From the NCBI RefSeq assembly GCF_001426865.1, contig NZ_LMFO01000029.1:62001-126000 (forward strand): a DNA stretch of 64,000 bases, read 5' to 3'. Positions 43,688-52,640 of the stretch are shown in pieces. The notes beneath the pieces were generated by a model. The model was not told the DNA's origin. It worked only from the letters and a program-made list of their open reading frames with translations, and ran no database searches. Position 1 is the first letter of the stretch; every line of letters begins with the position of its first letter. The position numbers and the translations under genes were made by a program. This stretch comes from Paenibacillus sp. Root52 (lineage in GTDB: Bacteria > Bacillota > Bacilli > Paenibacillales > Paenibacillaceae).

Positions 43688-45307
43688 TTGATTGATATTT
43701 TATTGGTGGATGATGAGACGTATGTAACAGAAAGTCTGGAACTAACGATCCCTTGGGGTGAGCTTGGGGTAACGACAGTGTTTCGTGCTGCTTCTGCAAA
43801 AGAAGCATTAGCGATTATGGAAGAAAATGCAGTGGACATTGTAGTGACAGATATTCGTATGCCAGGCATGTCGGGACTGGATCTTGTTGCAGAAGTCAGT
43901 ACCCGTTGGTCGCATATCCGTTGTATTTTGTTAACAGGTCATAGTGATTTTGAATATGCGAAAAAGGCGATTCAGTTGCAGGCAGCCGATTATATTCTCA
44001 AACCAGTTAACGATGATGAATTCATGGCATCCGTATCCGCAGCGATCACGTCACTTCGAGATGAATGGGATGAATTCGATAAATATCACCGCTTATTATA
44101 TAGCCGCAAGTCCGATTACAAAATTCTGCGCGAAAATTTGATGCATGATCTATTGTTAGGACGTGAGATTACAGCTCGGGCACTTGGTGAACAGTTGCAG
44201 CAGTACGAGATTCAACTGGAACCGGAACAACCAGCTGTTATGATGTTAATTCGTCTTGCCGGTCGATTCTCAAGTATGGATCAACAATCATTAGATCTGA
44301 TGGATTTTGCGGTGGGAAATATCGCGGAAGAGGTGTTTGGTCCACAGTTTAATGTTTGGTTTGGTCATGGCCCTCATGAATGCCTAGTCATGTTGATACA
44401 GCATCAGAACTTAAACGGAGCCGAAGCGATGATTCTGGACGAGATTAAGGAACCTACCGCTACCTTCCGGGAGCATGTCATTCGATATTTGCAGGGAGAT
44501 ATCTCTATGGTCGTAACGCAGCCGTTTGCTTTTGAAGAACTAACGACGGCATATCGCCGGGGATTAGGCTCACTTGTGCTTACAGGACCAGAGGAGAATA
44601 TGATTCAGTATCTGGATGCTAACACGACCAAGCGCTCCGATAATGATGCGCAGGCATTGGATGAGCTATACAAGCCGCCAGTTCTGCCTCAATTGCTGGA
44701 AACCAAACAGTGGGAGGCAGCCGCACGTAAGCTTGAGGCTGTATTTGATGAGGCAGAGCGTGTGCGATTGTCACGAGAACATGTCTATGAGATGTATTTA
44801 TCCGTAACGAATGCATTTATGTATATTGCACATAAACAGGGACATCTCGTACATGAGATTGATCATGCCGGCTTTGACTTGCTCTTGGCACATCAGTTGA
44901 TTCAATCACCTGAGAAGCTGCGCCGCTGGGCAACAGAAATGTTAACCAAGCTCCAAGAAGAACTATCTGATCAAGAAGGAACACAGAGCCGAAGACATGT
45001 TATTAAACAAGTTCAAGAGCTAGTAACCCGTGAAACAGGGCAAGAGTTATCTGTGAAGATGATTGCGGACAAAGTGTACTTGCATCCAGTATACCTATCC
45101 AAAATCTATAAGGCAGAAACAGGAGAGGGTCTAGGGGACTATATGATTCGCATGCGGATGGAGCGTGCATTGTATCTGCTCAAAAATACGAACAAAAAGA
45201 TATACGAGATTACGAGTGAGCTTGGGTACCAAAATCCTCAATATTTCAGCAAAATGTTTAAAAAACATTACGGGATGACCCCAAATGAGTATCGAGATCA
45301 GTCGTAA
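43688..45307 (+). CDS. YesN-like response regulator with AraC-type output (module 2)
   Basis: Response regulator of about 539 residues. The receiver domain has ILLVDDETY, the phospho-acceptor Asp in IVVTDIRMPGMSG, and YILKPVNDDEF. A variable middle segment occupies about 130-430. The C-terminal AraC DNA-binding domain has HTH units in LSVKMIADKVYLHPVYLSKIYKAETG and KIYEITSELGYQNPQYFSKMFKKHYG. TTG 43688 with GAGGAG eight bases upstream is preferred over GTG 43679, which is too close to that site. It most likely activates the galactan genes that follow. The AraC part differs from that of module 1, so it is expected to use a different operator. Confidence 0.86.
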   Translation: MIDILLVDDETYVTESLELTIPWGELGVTTVFRAASAKEALAIMEENAVDIVVTDIRMPGMSGLDLVAEVSTRWSHIRCILLTGHSDFEYAKKAIQLQAADYILKPVNDDEFMASVSAAITSLRDEWDEFDKYHRLLYSRKSDYKILRENLMHDLLLGREITARALGEQLQQYEIQLEPEQPAVMMLIRLAGRFSSMDQQSLDLMDFAVGNIAEEVFGPQFNVWFGHGPHECLVMLIQHQNLNGAEAMILDEIKEPTATFREHVIRYLQGDISMVVTQPFAFEELTTAYRRGLGSLVLTGPEENMIQYLDANTTKRSDNDAQALDELYKPPVLPQLLETKQWEAAARKLEAVFDEAERVRLSREHVYEMYLSVTNAFMYIAHKQGHLVHEIDHAGFDLLLAHQLIQSPEKLRRWATEMLTKLQEELSDQEGTQSRRHVIKQVQELVTRETGQELSVKMIADKVYLHPVYLSKIYKAETGEGLGDYMIRMRMERALYLLKNTNKKIYEITSELGYQNPQYFSKMFKKHYGMTPNEYRDQS

Positions 45308-45430
45308 TTACAACATCATTCCAGAATATAGGTTGGCAAAGGTGCAGAAATCTTGATTTCGTATCATAGGAACAAAGGCCCGGCCAGCCTATAATGAAAG
45401 GGTAACCAAAACGATTGAAGGGGGAACAAC

Positions 45431-47119
45431 ATGAGAGCGCAATCAACGAAAAAGAAATTTTTGTCGCTTCTCGCTACAACACTGAGTCTGACTGTCGTTC
45501 TTGCAGGATGTTCAGGAGGCAGTGCGGAGGAGAGTGCAGCACCAAGTACATCTGGTGTTCAGAATGAATACAAAGAAAAGTATGACCCAGAGGTAACCAT
45601 TACAACTGCATGGGGGATTGACCCTGAACTGAAATTCAAAAATGGTGAATCCATGGAAAATAACGTAGCGACCAAATGGGCTAAGGACAAATTCGGTATT
45701 AACATTAAGTCACTTTGGTCTGTAACGGATACAAACAGTGCGTTTGCAACTAAACTGCGTCTCGCCATGTCTTCAGGTCAAGAAATGCCTGACATTGTGA
45801 CCATTGGCCAACCAGATAACCTGGTTGCTCAAGATTTAATCGATTCCGGCATGTATCAGGAAGTAGGGCTGTTGTTCGACAAATACGCTTCGGACACATG
45901 GAAAGAGGCTATGGCTCAAGATTCAAACGTATGGAATCAGTACAGTCGTGACGGCAAGAGAATGGGAATTCCAGTACTCGACTATGCATACAACAATGAT
46001 TACCTGCTCTGGATTCGTCAAGACTGGTTGGACAAGCTGAACCTTGAAGCACCAAAAACGATTGACGAGCTGGAAGTTGTTATGGAAGCGTTCAAAAACA
46101 AAAACCCGGACGGCTTGGCTCCGGATAAAGTAACACCACTCAGTATTGGTTTCAAAACGTCCATGAACACATGGATGGGAGATCCATCCTGGATCTTCGG
46201 TGCATACGGTACGCTGCCTTCCCAATGGAATGTGGGAGCAGATGGCAAGCTCGAATATGGTTCAATTAACCCAGGCATGAAACAAGGTCTAGTTAAATTG
46301 AATGAATGGTTGACCAAAGGTTACATTCCTCAAGAAGCAGCGCTGTGGGATGAGAACAAAACTGCAGAACCAGCAGTTGCAGGTACAGCAGGTATTATCC
46401 CTGGTCCTTACTGGATGAGCGGCTGGCCATTGGCTGATACAGTGAAGAACGTATCTAGTGCTGTGTGGAAGCCAATTCAAATCCCGGTAGGGCCTGAAGG
46501 CAAAGCAATGCGTCATGGTACGCAATTCGTTAACGGTGTTACGCTGATTAAGAAAGATATGCAGAACCCAGAAGCATTCTTCACATATCAAAACTACCTG
46601 TTTGACAATTATGCTAATCCAGCACCAGGCAGTGAGTATGATAACGGTCTCTTTGAAAGCTATGACTTTGAATTAGATGCAAACGGAAAACAAAAACGAT
46701 ATGAAGATATTGAAGGCGGGTATGTTAACGTAGTACGTTACTTGCTCGTGCGTGATGGCGCCCGTATTCCAGATGCACAAATGAAAGCCTTGATGAATCT
46801 GGCTGATGGCAAAGAGCCAGAGACGAAGCTTGAAAAAGATGTTGCCGCAAACTATGGTACAGAAACACCTGCCGCAGCTAAAGTGTTGCTTGCACAGGAA
46901 GAAATCTCATTCAAAAACATGTTTACTGGTCCTACGACAGCGACAATGAAATCCAAATTGGATTACCTCAACAAAATTGAGAATCAGACCTTCAATGAAA
47001 TTATCTATGGCAAAAATCCGGTAGATTCGTTCGATACGTTTGTTCAGACGTGGAAAGCTGGTGGCGGAGATCAGATCACTCAAGAGGTTAACGAGTGGTA
47101 TGAAGGTGTAAGAAAATAA
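45431..47119 (+). CDS. Extracellular sugar-binding lipoprotein (module 2)
   Basis: Family 1 substrate-binding lipoprotein, 562 residues. The signal peptide (about 1-25) ends with VVLAGC, the lipobox, followed by a Ser/Gly/Glu tether. The mature domain has WGIDPELKFKNGESMENN and the usual two-lobed pattern, with TWMGDPSWIFGAYGTLPSQWN and PGPYWMSGWPLAD near the ligand cleft, rich in Trp and Tyr for sugar stacking. GAAGGGGG gives a good start. A TATAAT at 45390-45395 with a weak -35 lies upstream, consistent with activation by the adjacent YesN protein. A terminator follows, so the binding protein can be made in excess of the permeases. Confidence 0.87.
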   Translation: MRAQSTKKKFLSLLATTLSLTVVLAGCSGGSAEESAAPSTSGVQNEYKEKYDPEVTITTAWGIDPELKFKNGESMENNVATKWAKDKFGINIKSLWSVTDTNSAFATKLRLAMSSGQEMPDIVTIGQPDNLVAQDLIDSGMYQEVGLLFDKYASDTWKEAMAQDSNVWNQYSRDGKRMGIPVLDYAYNNDYLLWIRQDWLDKLNLEAPKTIDELEVVMEAFKNKNPDGLAPDKVTPLSIGFKTSMNTWMGDPSWIFGAYGTLPSQWNVGADGKLEYGSINPGMKQGLVKLNEWLTKGYIPQEAALWDENKTAEPAVAGTAGIIPGPYWMSGWPLADTVKNVSSAVWKPIQIPVGPEGKAMRHGTQFVNGVTLIKKDMQNPEAFFTYQNYLFDNYANPAPGSEYDNGLFESYDFELDANGKQKRYEDIEGGYVNVVRYLLVRDGARIPDAQMKALMNLADGKEPETKLEKDVAANYGTETPAAAKVLLAQEEISFKNMFTGPTTATMKSKLDYLNKIENQTFNEIIYGKNPVDSFDTFVQTWKAGGGDQITQEVNEWYEGVRK

Positions 47120-47130
47120 GGTTTTAACCG

Positions 47131-47164
47131 GCGCGCAGGCTACTTGTAGTCTGCGCGTTTTTTT
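47131..47164 (+). terminator. Terminator between binding protein and permease genes
   Basis: CGCGCAG.GCTAC pairs with GTAG.TCTGCGCG, followed by seven T residues. Confidence 0.88.
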
Positions 47165-47281
47165 GTTTTTTTGAGAGGACAGGAAGACGTCATCCATGGA
47201 AATTGGTTCCAATACAAATGAAGCATTGTATGGTTCTAAAGTAGTTGCTTTTGTGCCATTTATATTGCTTTTATGCGCTGT

Positions 47282-47308
47282 TTGAGTGCCTCAAAAGCTT
47301 GATATAAT
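47282..47308 (+). promoter_or_regulatory. Promoter of permease/galactanase genes
   Basis: TTGAGT (47282-47287), a 15-bp spacer and TATAAT (47303-47308) preceded by TGA. The palindrome TTTGAG/CTCAAA (47281-47295) covers the -35 and could be an operator. Confidence 0.48.
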
Positions 47309-47365
47309 CGCATTATAAGCCACTCAGGGAGTACTTGAGTAGGAAGAACTACAGGGGGAGCAATC

Positions 47366-48256
47366 ATGAGAACTTTGAAACGTACTTGGCCATTCCACGT
47401 AATGCTGCTGCCAGCCATCATCTTTCTGATCATCTTCAGTTATGTGCCTATGGGCGGGATCGTTATGGCATTTCAGAACTATAAGCCATGGCTTGGAATT
47501 AGCGGCTCCGATTGGGTCGGATTGGACAACTTTAGATACTTGTTTGAACGTGAAGACAGCTTGCAGGTTATCTGGAATACATTAATCATTGCTGTGCTCA
47601 AACTGATCTTTAACTTATGTGTACCATTTGTGTTTGCAATCCTGTTGAATGAGGTTCGTAAGATGGCTATTCAGCGGACCATTCAAACGTTGGTATATCT
47701 GCCTCACTTCTTGTCTTGGGTTATCCTGGGCGGGATTTTGCTAGACTTGTTGTCAACTGGAGGATTGGTTAACCGAGTATTGGGAACCTTCGGACTCGGA
47801 CCATACTTCTTCTTAGGCGATAACAGCTTGTTCCGACCAACGATCATTCTAACGGATGTGTGGAAGGAATTCGGTTATAACATGATTGTCTTTCTGGCTG
47901 CACTTGCCGGTATTAACCCGGCGCTATATGAAGCAGCTGAGATCGACGGAGCGAATCGTTGGAAACAAACCCTTCATATTACGGTTCCGTCTCTCGTACC
48001 GATGCTGATGGTTGTTGGAACACTGGCACTGGGAAATGTATTGAATGCCGGTTTCGACCAAATTTTCAACTTGTACAACCCGCTCGTGTATCAAACAGGG
48101 GACATCATCGATACATTCGTATATCGCTCGGCGCTGGAAAATGGAGAGATGGGTTTCGCTACTGCGATTGGATTGTTTAAATCCGTCATCAGTATGGTGC
48201 TGATCCTCGTATCGTACAGCTTAGCCAAGAAGTACGCCGGATACCGCATATTCTAA
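47366..48256 (+). CDS. ABC sugar transporter permease, LplB-like (module 2)
   Basis: CUT1 importer permease of 296 residues with six membrane segments. The first helix is HVMLLPAIIFLIIFSYVPMGGIVMAF. NDTLIIA-type segments and VPFVFAILLNEVRKMAIQRT precede the EAA loop LYEAAEIDGANRWKQTLHITVPSLVP. GGGGG lies at a good distance before the ATG. It is followed at 29 nt by its partner permease and then by galactanase and beta-galactosidase genes. By position it takes the role of GanP in a galactan-oligosaccharide importer, though it belongs to the LplB group rather than the MalF-like group. The ATPase is not encoded here. Confidence 0.87.
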   Translation: MRTLKRTWPFHVMLLPAIIFLIIFSYVPMGGIVMAFQNYKPWLGISGSDWVGLDNFRYLFEREDSLQVIWNTLIIAVLKLIFNLCVPFVFAILLNEVRKMAIQRTIQTLVYLPHFLSWVILGGILLDLLSTGGLVNRVLGTFGLGPYFFLGDNSLFRPTIILTDVWKEFGYNMIVFLAALAGINPALYEAAEIDGANRWKQTLHITVPSLVPMLMVVGTLALGNVLNAGFDQIFNLYNPLVYQTGDIIDTFVYRSALENGEMGFATAIGLFKSVISMVLILVSYSLAKKYAGYRIF

Positions 48257-48285
48257 TCGAATGAACAGAGAAGGAAGGGACCACG

Positions 48286-49164
48286 ATGTATCATAAAACG
48301 AAATCATATCGCGTGTTTAACGTTATCAATATTTGCTTTCTGCTGTTAGTTGCCATCATGTGTATCGTCCCGATGATTCACGTACTGGCTGTCTCGTTCA
48401 GTAATAAAGCTGCTGCAGATGCTAACCTGGTCAGTCTCTGGCCAGTAGGCTTCTCGCTTGAAGCTTACAAAAAGACAATGAATAATCCCATTTTCTTGAA
48501 CTCTCTCTGGATTTCACTGCTTCGTACCGTGATTGGTACAGCGATTACCTTGCTGATTACGTTCTTGGCAGCCTATCCGTTGTCCAAAGAAAACAGTGAG
48601 TTCAAAGGTAGAACAATCTACTCCTGGATTTTTGTATTCAGTATGATTTTCAACGGTGGACTGGTTCCATTCTATATGGTTATCCAAAAGATCGGATTGA
48701 TGGATTCCTTCTGGGTGCTGGTACTCCCAGGTGCAGTAAACACATTCCTTGTCATCTTGATGCTGAACTTCTTCCGTGGCATTCCGAAAGAGCTGGAGGA
48801 AGCAGCACTGATGGACGGAGCGAACCATTTTAGAACATTGTTCAGTATCTTCCTGCCGATCTCCATGCCGTCAATCGCAACCATTGCATTGTTCAGTATG
48901 GTATTTCACTGGAATTCCTGGTTTGACGGATTGTTGTATATGAACAATGCCAAGGATTATCCGCTGGCTACATTCATGCAGACCGTTATTATCAAGCGTG
49001 ATATGAGTACGATGGCGATGAATCCGAAAGAACTGGAAACGATCTCTCAGACAACGGTAAGAGCTGCACAGATTTTCATTGGTAGTGCGCCGATTCTGAT
49101 CGTGTATCCTTTCTTGCAACGCTTCTTTGTTAAAGGTATGACACTGGGCTCAGTTAAAGGCTGA
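48286..49164 (+). CDS. ABC sugar transporter permease, LplC-like (module 2)
   Basis: Partner permease of 292 residues with six membrane segments. It shows VAIMCIVPMIHVLAVSFSNKAAA, FNGGLVPFYMVIQKIGLMDS, and the EAA loop PKELEEAALMDGANHFRTLFSIFLPISMP. The end is QRFFVKGMTLGSVKG, as in other LplC proteins. AAGGAAGGG precedes the ATG. The gene ends 40 nt before the galactanase start, in one transcript. Together with the 47366 product it forms the membrane channel that should receive ligand from the 45431 lipoprotein. Confidence 0.87.
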   Translation: MYHKTKSYRVFNVINICFLLLVAIMCIVPMIHVLAVSFSNKAAADANLVSLWPVGFSLEAYKKTMNNPIFLNSLWISLLRTVIGTAITLLITFLAAYPLSKENSEFKGRTIYSWIFVFSMIFNGGLVPFYMVIQKIGLMDSFWVLVLPGAVNTFLVILMLNFFRGIPKELEEAALMDGANHFRTLFSIFLPISMPSIATIALFSMVFHWNSWFDGLLYMNNAKDYPLATFMQTVIIKRDMSTMAMNPKELETISQTTVRAAQIFIGSAPILIVYPFLQRFFVKGMTLGSVKG

Positions 49165-49204
49165 GCCCAGAACGTAATTACTTCGTTCAATGGAGGTTGA
49201 TTGT

Positions 49205-50284
49205 GTGAATAACCGGTATAGTGGGCCATTCATTCTTGGAATGGATGTGTCATTTATGGATGAGATCGAACAACATGGAGGCAGTTTTAGTGATATAGAT
49301 GGCAAAGAGCAAGATCTGCTGTCTATTTTGAAACATAACGATACCAACGCCATTCGACTGCGGATCTGGAATGATCCGGCTGGTGGCTTCTGTAACCTAG
49401 AGCGGACAGTCGCTGTAGCCAAACGTATTAAGGCTCATGGTCTTCAATTTTTGCTTGATTTCCATTATTCAGACCGTTGGGCTGATCCAGCTAACCAGTG
49501 GAAGCCGAAGGCATGGGAGGAGCTGTCTTATGAAGAGCTTCAACGTGCGGTGTGCAACTATACGGCAGAGGTATTACGAACGCTGAAGGAGCACGATGCA
49601 TTGCCGGATATGGTGCAGGTAGGTAACGAGATCACGCCTGGTATGCTGTGGGATGAGGGTCGAGTAGGTGGAGAGGAACATGATACCGATGAACAGTGGG
49701 AACGCTTTGCAGGGCTTGTGAATTATGGTATCGCTGCCGTGAAATCGATCGATTCAGATATTAATATTATGATCCACATTGATCGTGGCGGAGATAATGC
49801 AGAGAGCGTCAAGTTCTATGATCGCTTTGAAGCGCTCGGCGTAGAGTTTGATACCATTGGTCTCTCTTATTATCCTTGGTGGCATGGCACACTCGACGCA
49901 TTGAAGGAGAATATGCATGATCTGGCGAAACGTTATGGTAAAGAAATTGTAGTTGTAGAAACCGCTTACCCATGGACGTTAGAAGAGCTTGAAGGTCATG
50001 AGTGGATTATGAGACAGGAAGATATGCTGTTGCCTGGGTACCCGGCGACCGTTGAAGGTCAACGTCGTTATCTGAGAGACATGTTACAGATTATTCGTGA
50101 AGTACCCGGTGGTTTAGGTGTCGGATTCTACTATTGGGAACCGGCATGGATTCCTAGTAAACCCGAATGGTCGGTTGGACATGCGAATAACTGGGCGAAC
50201 TTAGCGATGTTTGACTACAAAGGACGTAAGTTGGAATCGTTTGCAGCATTAACCGATGGTCAGGATACATTAATAACTAAATAG
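49205..50284 (+). CDS. ganB: Endo-beta-1,4-galactanase, GH53, without signal peptide
   Basis: Cuts beta-1,4-galactan chains of type I arabinogalactan. The 359 residues are a single GH53 TIM barrel. LGMDVSFMDEIEQHGGSF is the family's N-terminal motif. The acid/base Glu is in VQVGNEITPGMLW (about residue 142) and the nucleophile in VVVETAYPW (about 253). LRIWNDPAGGFCNL and FYYWEPAWIP are also typical. GTG 49205 with TGGAGG eight bases upstream is preferred over ATG 49190, which lies within that site; neither gives a signal peptide. So this galactanase should act in the cytoplasm on imported oligosaccharides, unlike the secreted B. subtilis enzyme. It is co-transcribed with permeases and beta-galactosidase. 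Confidence 0.9.
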   Translation: MNNRYSGPFILGMDVSFMDEIEQHGGSFSDIDGKEQDLLSILKHNDTNAIRLRIWNDPAGGFCNLERTVAVAKRIKAHGLQFLLDFHYSDRWADPANQWKPKAWEELSYEELQRAVCNYTAEVLRTLKEHDALPDMVQVGNEITPGMLWDEGRVGGEEHDTDEQWERFAGLVNYGIAAVKSIDSDINIMIHIDRGGDNAESVKFYDRFEALGVEFDTIGLSYYPWWHGTLDALKENMHDLAKRYGKEIVVVETAYPWTLEELEGHEWIMRQEDMLLPGYPATVEGQRRYLRDMLQIIREVPGGLGVGFYYWEPAWIPSKPEWSVGHANNWANLAMFDYKGRKLESFAALTDGQDTLITK

Positions 50285-50350
50285 TGTATAGCTACAGTTT
50301 GAACAGAGTTATCACAACAATAGATTACATCATTAAAGGAGTTTTTCCCT

Positions 50351-52423
50351 ATGACATACAAATTTCCACCTGTAAGCTCGAAAGCACCACACATGCTTCA
50401 CGGAGCAGACTACAATCCGGAGCAGTGGCTTCGTTACCCTGAGATCCTCGAAGAGGATATTCGCTTGATGAAGCTTGCCAAATGTAATGTGATGTCCATC
50501 GGCATTTTCTCTTGGGTATCCCTTGAACCGGAAGAGGGCGTATACACGTTCGAATGGCTTGATCAAGTATTGGATCGTTTTGCGGCAAACGGCATCTATG
50601 CTTTTCTAGCAACTCCAAGCGGAGCGAGACCAGCTTGGATGTCTGCTAAGTATCCAGAGGTGCTGCGTGTGTCCGAGAACCGTGTTCGTAATCTTCATGG
50701 TTTCCGTCACAATCATTGTTATACTTCACCGGTTTATCGGGAAAAGGTGACTGCAATCAATTCCAAGCTTGCTGAGCGTTATTCGGATCATCCGGCAGTG
50801 ATTGGTTGGCATATTTCCAATGAATTCGGTGGGGATTGCCATTGTGATTACTGTCAAGCAGCATTCCGCGAATGGGTTCAGAACAAATATAAAACGCTCG
50901 ATGAGCTTAATCATGCATGGTGGACCACATTCTGGAGTCATACGATCACAGATTGGAGTCAAGTTGAGTCTCCTGCTCCGCATGGTGAGACACAGGTACA
51001 TGCGATGAATCTGGACTGGCGCCGCTTTGTAACCGATCAGACTGCTAACTTTATCGTTCACGAAACTAAACCTTTGAAAGCTAAGAATCCGGATTTACCG
51101 GTCACAACCAACCTGATGGAGTTTTACGGTGGGTTGAACTACTGGAAATTTGCTGATATTCTAGATTTCCTCTCATGGGATAGTTATCCGACATGGCATG
51201 ATGCGGATGATGATGGGAAACAAGCATCCAGAATCGCAATGATGCATGACATCGTTCGTTCCATTAAGGGTGGACAACCTTTCTTATTGATGGAAAGCAC
51301 ACCTAGCTCAACGAACTGGCAGGAAGTGAGCAAGCTGAAACGTCCAGGCATGCATCTGTTATCCTCATTACAGGCTGTAGCACACGGATCAGACAGCGTG
51401 CAGTATTTCCAGTGGAGAAAGAGCCGGGGGTCTAGTGAGAAGCTGCATGGTGCAGTGGTAGATCATGTTGGAACAGAGCATACACGCGTATTCCAAGATG
51501 TGACTGACGTAGGTACAGCGCTTGAAGGCATGGAGGCGATTGTTGGAACAGCGGTTCCAGCAGAAGTAGCCATTATCTTCGATTGGGAAAATCGCTGGGC
51601 TGTGAATGATTCTCAGGGACCACGAAATATCGGTGTGAAGTACGAGCAGACGGTGGAAGCGCATTACGAAGCGTTCTGGAAAAAGGGAGTGGCTGTAGAC
51701 GTTATCGATATGGATGCAGACCTCTCCAAATACAAATTGCTTGTTGCACCAATGCTTTACTTGATGAGAGAAGGCGTTGGAGAGCGCATCGAGAAGTTTG
51801 TTGAAAATGGCGGAACCTTTGTGGCAACGTATTGGTCCGGCATTGTAAACGAGAATGATCTGTGCTTCTTGGGTGGATTCCCAGGTCCGCTGCGCAAAAC
51901 GCTGGGAATCTGGTCAGAGGAGATTGATGGATTACACGATCGTGAACTGAACGGAATCATTCCAGAGAAGGGCAATGAGCTTAAGCTGAACACAGAGTAT
52001 GATGCAATTGAGCTGTGTGACCTCATTCATCTGGAGGGTGCGGAATCCCTGGCTACGTATCGTTCTGACTTTTATGCAGGACGTCCTGCACTGACGGTTA
52101 ATCGTCTGGGATCAGGTAAGGCATATTATATGGCGGCACGTCTGAAAGCACCATTTTATGATGACTTCTACGGTAGCTTGATCCATGATCTGAACATTGA
52201 ACGTGGATTGCAAACAGAGCTTCCAGCAGGAACCACTGCTCATACTCGAACCGATGGAACAGCAGATTATGTGTTTGTGCAAAACTATACATCGGAGACG
52301 AAGCAAGTGCAGCTGGATGGTCAGTCCTATACCGATCTGCTTCGCGGAGAAGCGGTTCCGGCGCAAATCACACTGCAACCGTATGATATCCGTGTATTGC
52401 GCAGAGCTGTAGAGCGTAAATAA
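50351..52423 (+). CDS. ganA: Beta-galactosidase, GH42
   Basis: Cytoplasmic beta-galactosidase of 690 residues that releases galactose from galacto-oligosaccharides. The (beta/alpha)8 catalytic domain (about 1-390) begins MLHGADYNPEQW. The acid/base Glu is in WHISNEFGG and the nucleophile in LLMESTPSSTNW. Cys in HNHCYTSP and the three Cys of GGDCHCDYC form the zinc cluster known in GH42. A trimerisation domain (about 395-610) and a small beta domain at the end complete the family length. AAAGGAG lies before the ATG. It is the last gene of the galactan operon, closed by a terminator at 52441. Confidence 0.92.
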   Translation: MTYKFPPVSSKAPHMLHGADYNPEQWLRYPEILEEDIRLMKLAKCNVMSIGIFSWVSLEPEEGVYTFEWLDQVLDRFAANGIYAFLATPSGARPAWMSAKYPEVLRVSENRVRNLHGFRHNHCYTSPVYREKVTAINSKLAERYSDHPAVIGWHISNEFGGDCHCDYCQAAFREWVQNKYKTLDELNHAWWTTFWSHTITDWSQVESPAPHGETQVHAMNLDWRRFVTDQTANFIVHETKPLKAKNPDLPVTTNLMEFYGGLNYWKFADILDFLSWDSYPTWHDADDDGKQASRIAMMHDIVRSIKGGQPFLLMESTPSSTNWQEVSKLKRPGMHLLSSLQAVAHGSDSVQYFQWRKSRGSSEKLHGAVVDHVGTEHTRVFQDVTDVGTALEGMEAIVGTAVPAEVAIIFDWENRWAVNDSQGPRNIGVKYEQTVEAHYEAFWKKGVAVDVIDMDADLSKYKLLVAPMLYLMREGVGERIEKFVENGGTFVATYWSGIVNENDLCFLGGFPGPLRKTLGIWSEEIDGLHDRELNGIIPEKGNELKLNTEYDAIELCDLIHLEGAESLATYRSDFYAGRPALTVNRLGSGKAYYMAARLKAPFYDDFYGSLIHDLNIERGLQTELPAGTTAHTRTDGTADYVFVQNYTSETKQVQLDGQSYTDLLRGEAVPAQITLQPYDIRVLRRAVERK

Positions 52424-52440
52424 AAATAACCATCTTATTA

Positions 52441-52482
52441 AGGCCACCTTGAACGTCGTTTAGACGTGTAGGGTGGTCTTTT
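52441..52482 (+). terminator. Terminator of the galactan operon
   Basis: GGCCACCTTGAACGTC and GACGTGTAGGGTGGTC form a long stem with two internal mismatches, followed by TTTT. Confidence 0.68.
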
Positions 52483-52640
52483 GCATAGGTTAGGTTTAGT
52501 CGGTGATCTCAAGGTTATATTCATAAGGCCAATGAACCCTTTTAGACTTTTTCTGGGTAAGATAAAGGAAAAGAGTGCATGTGCAGCGAAGAGAAAAAGG
52601 TAACATGCAACTCAAGACTTACAGTCTGGGAGGAATTGGA

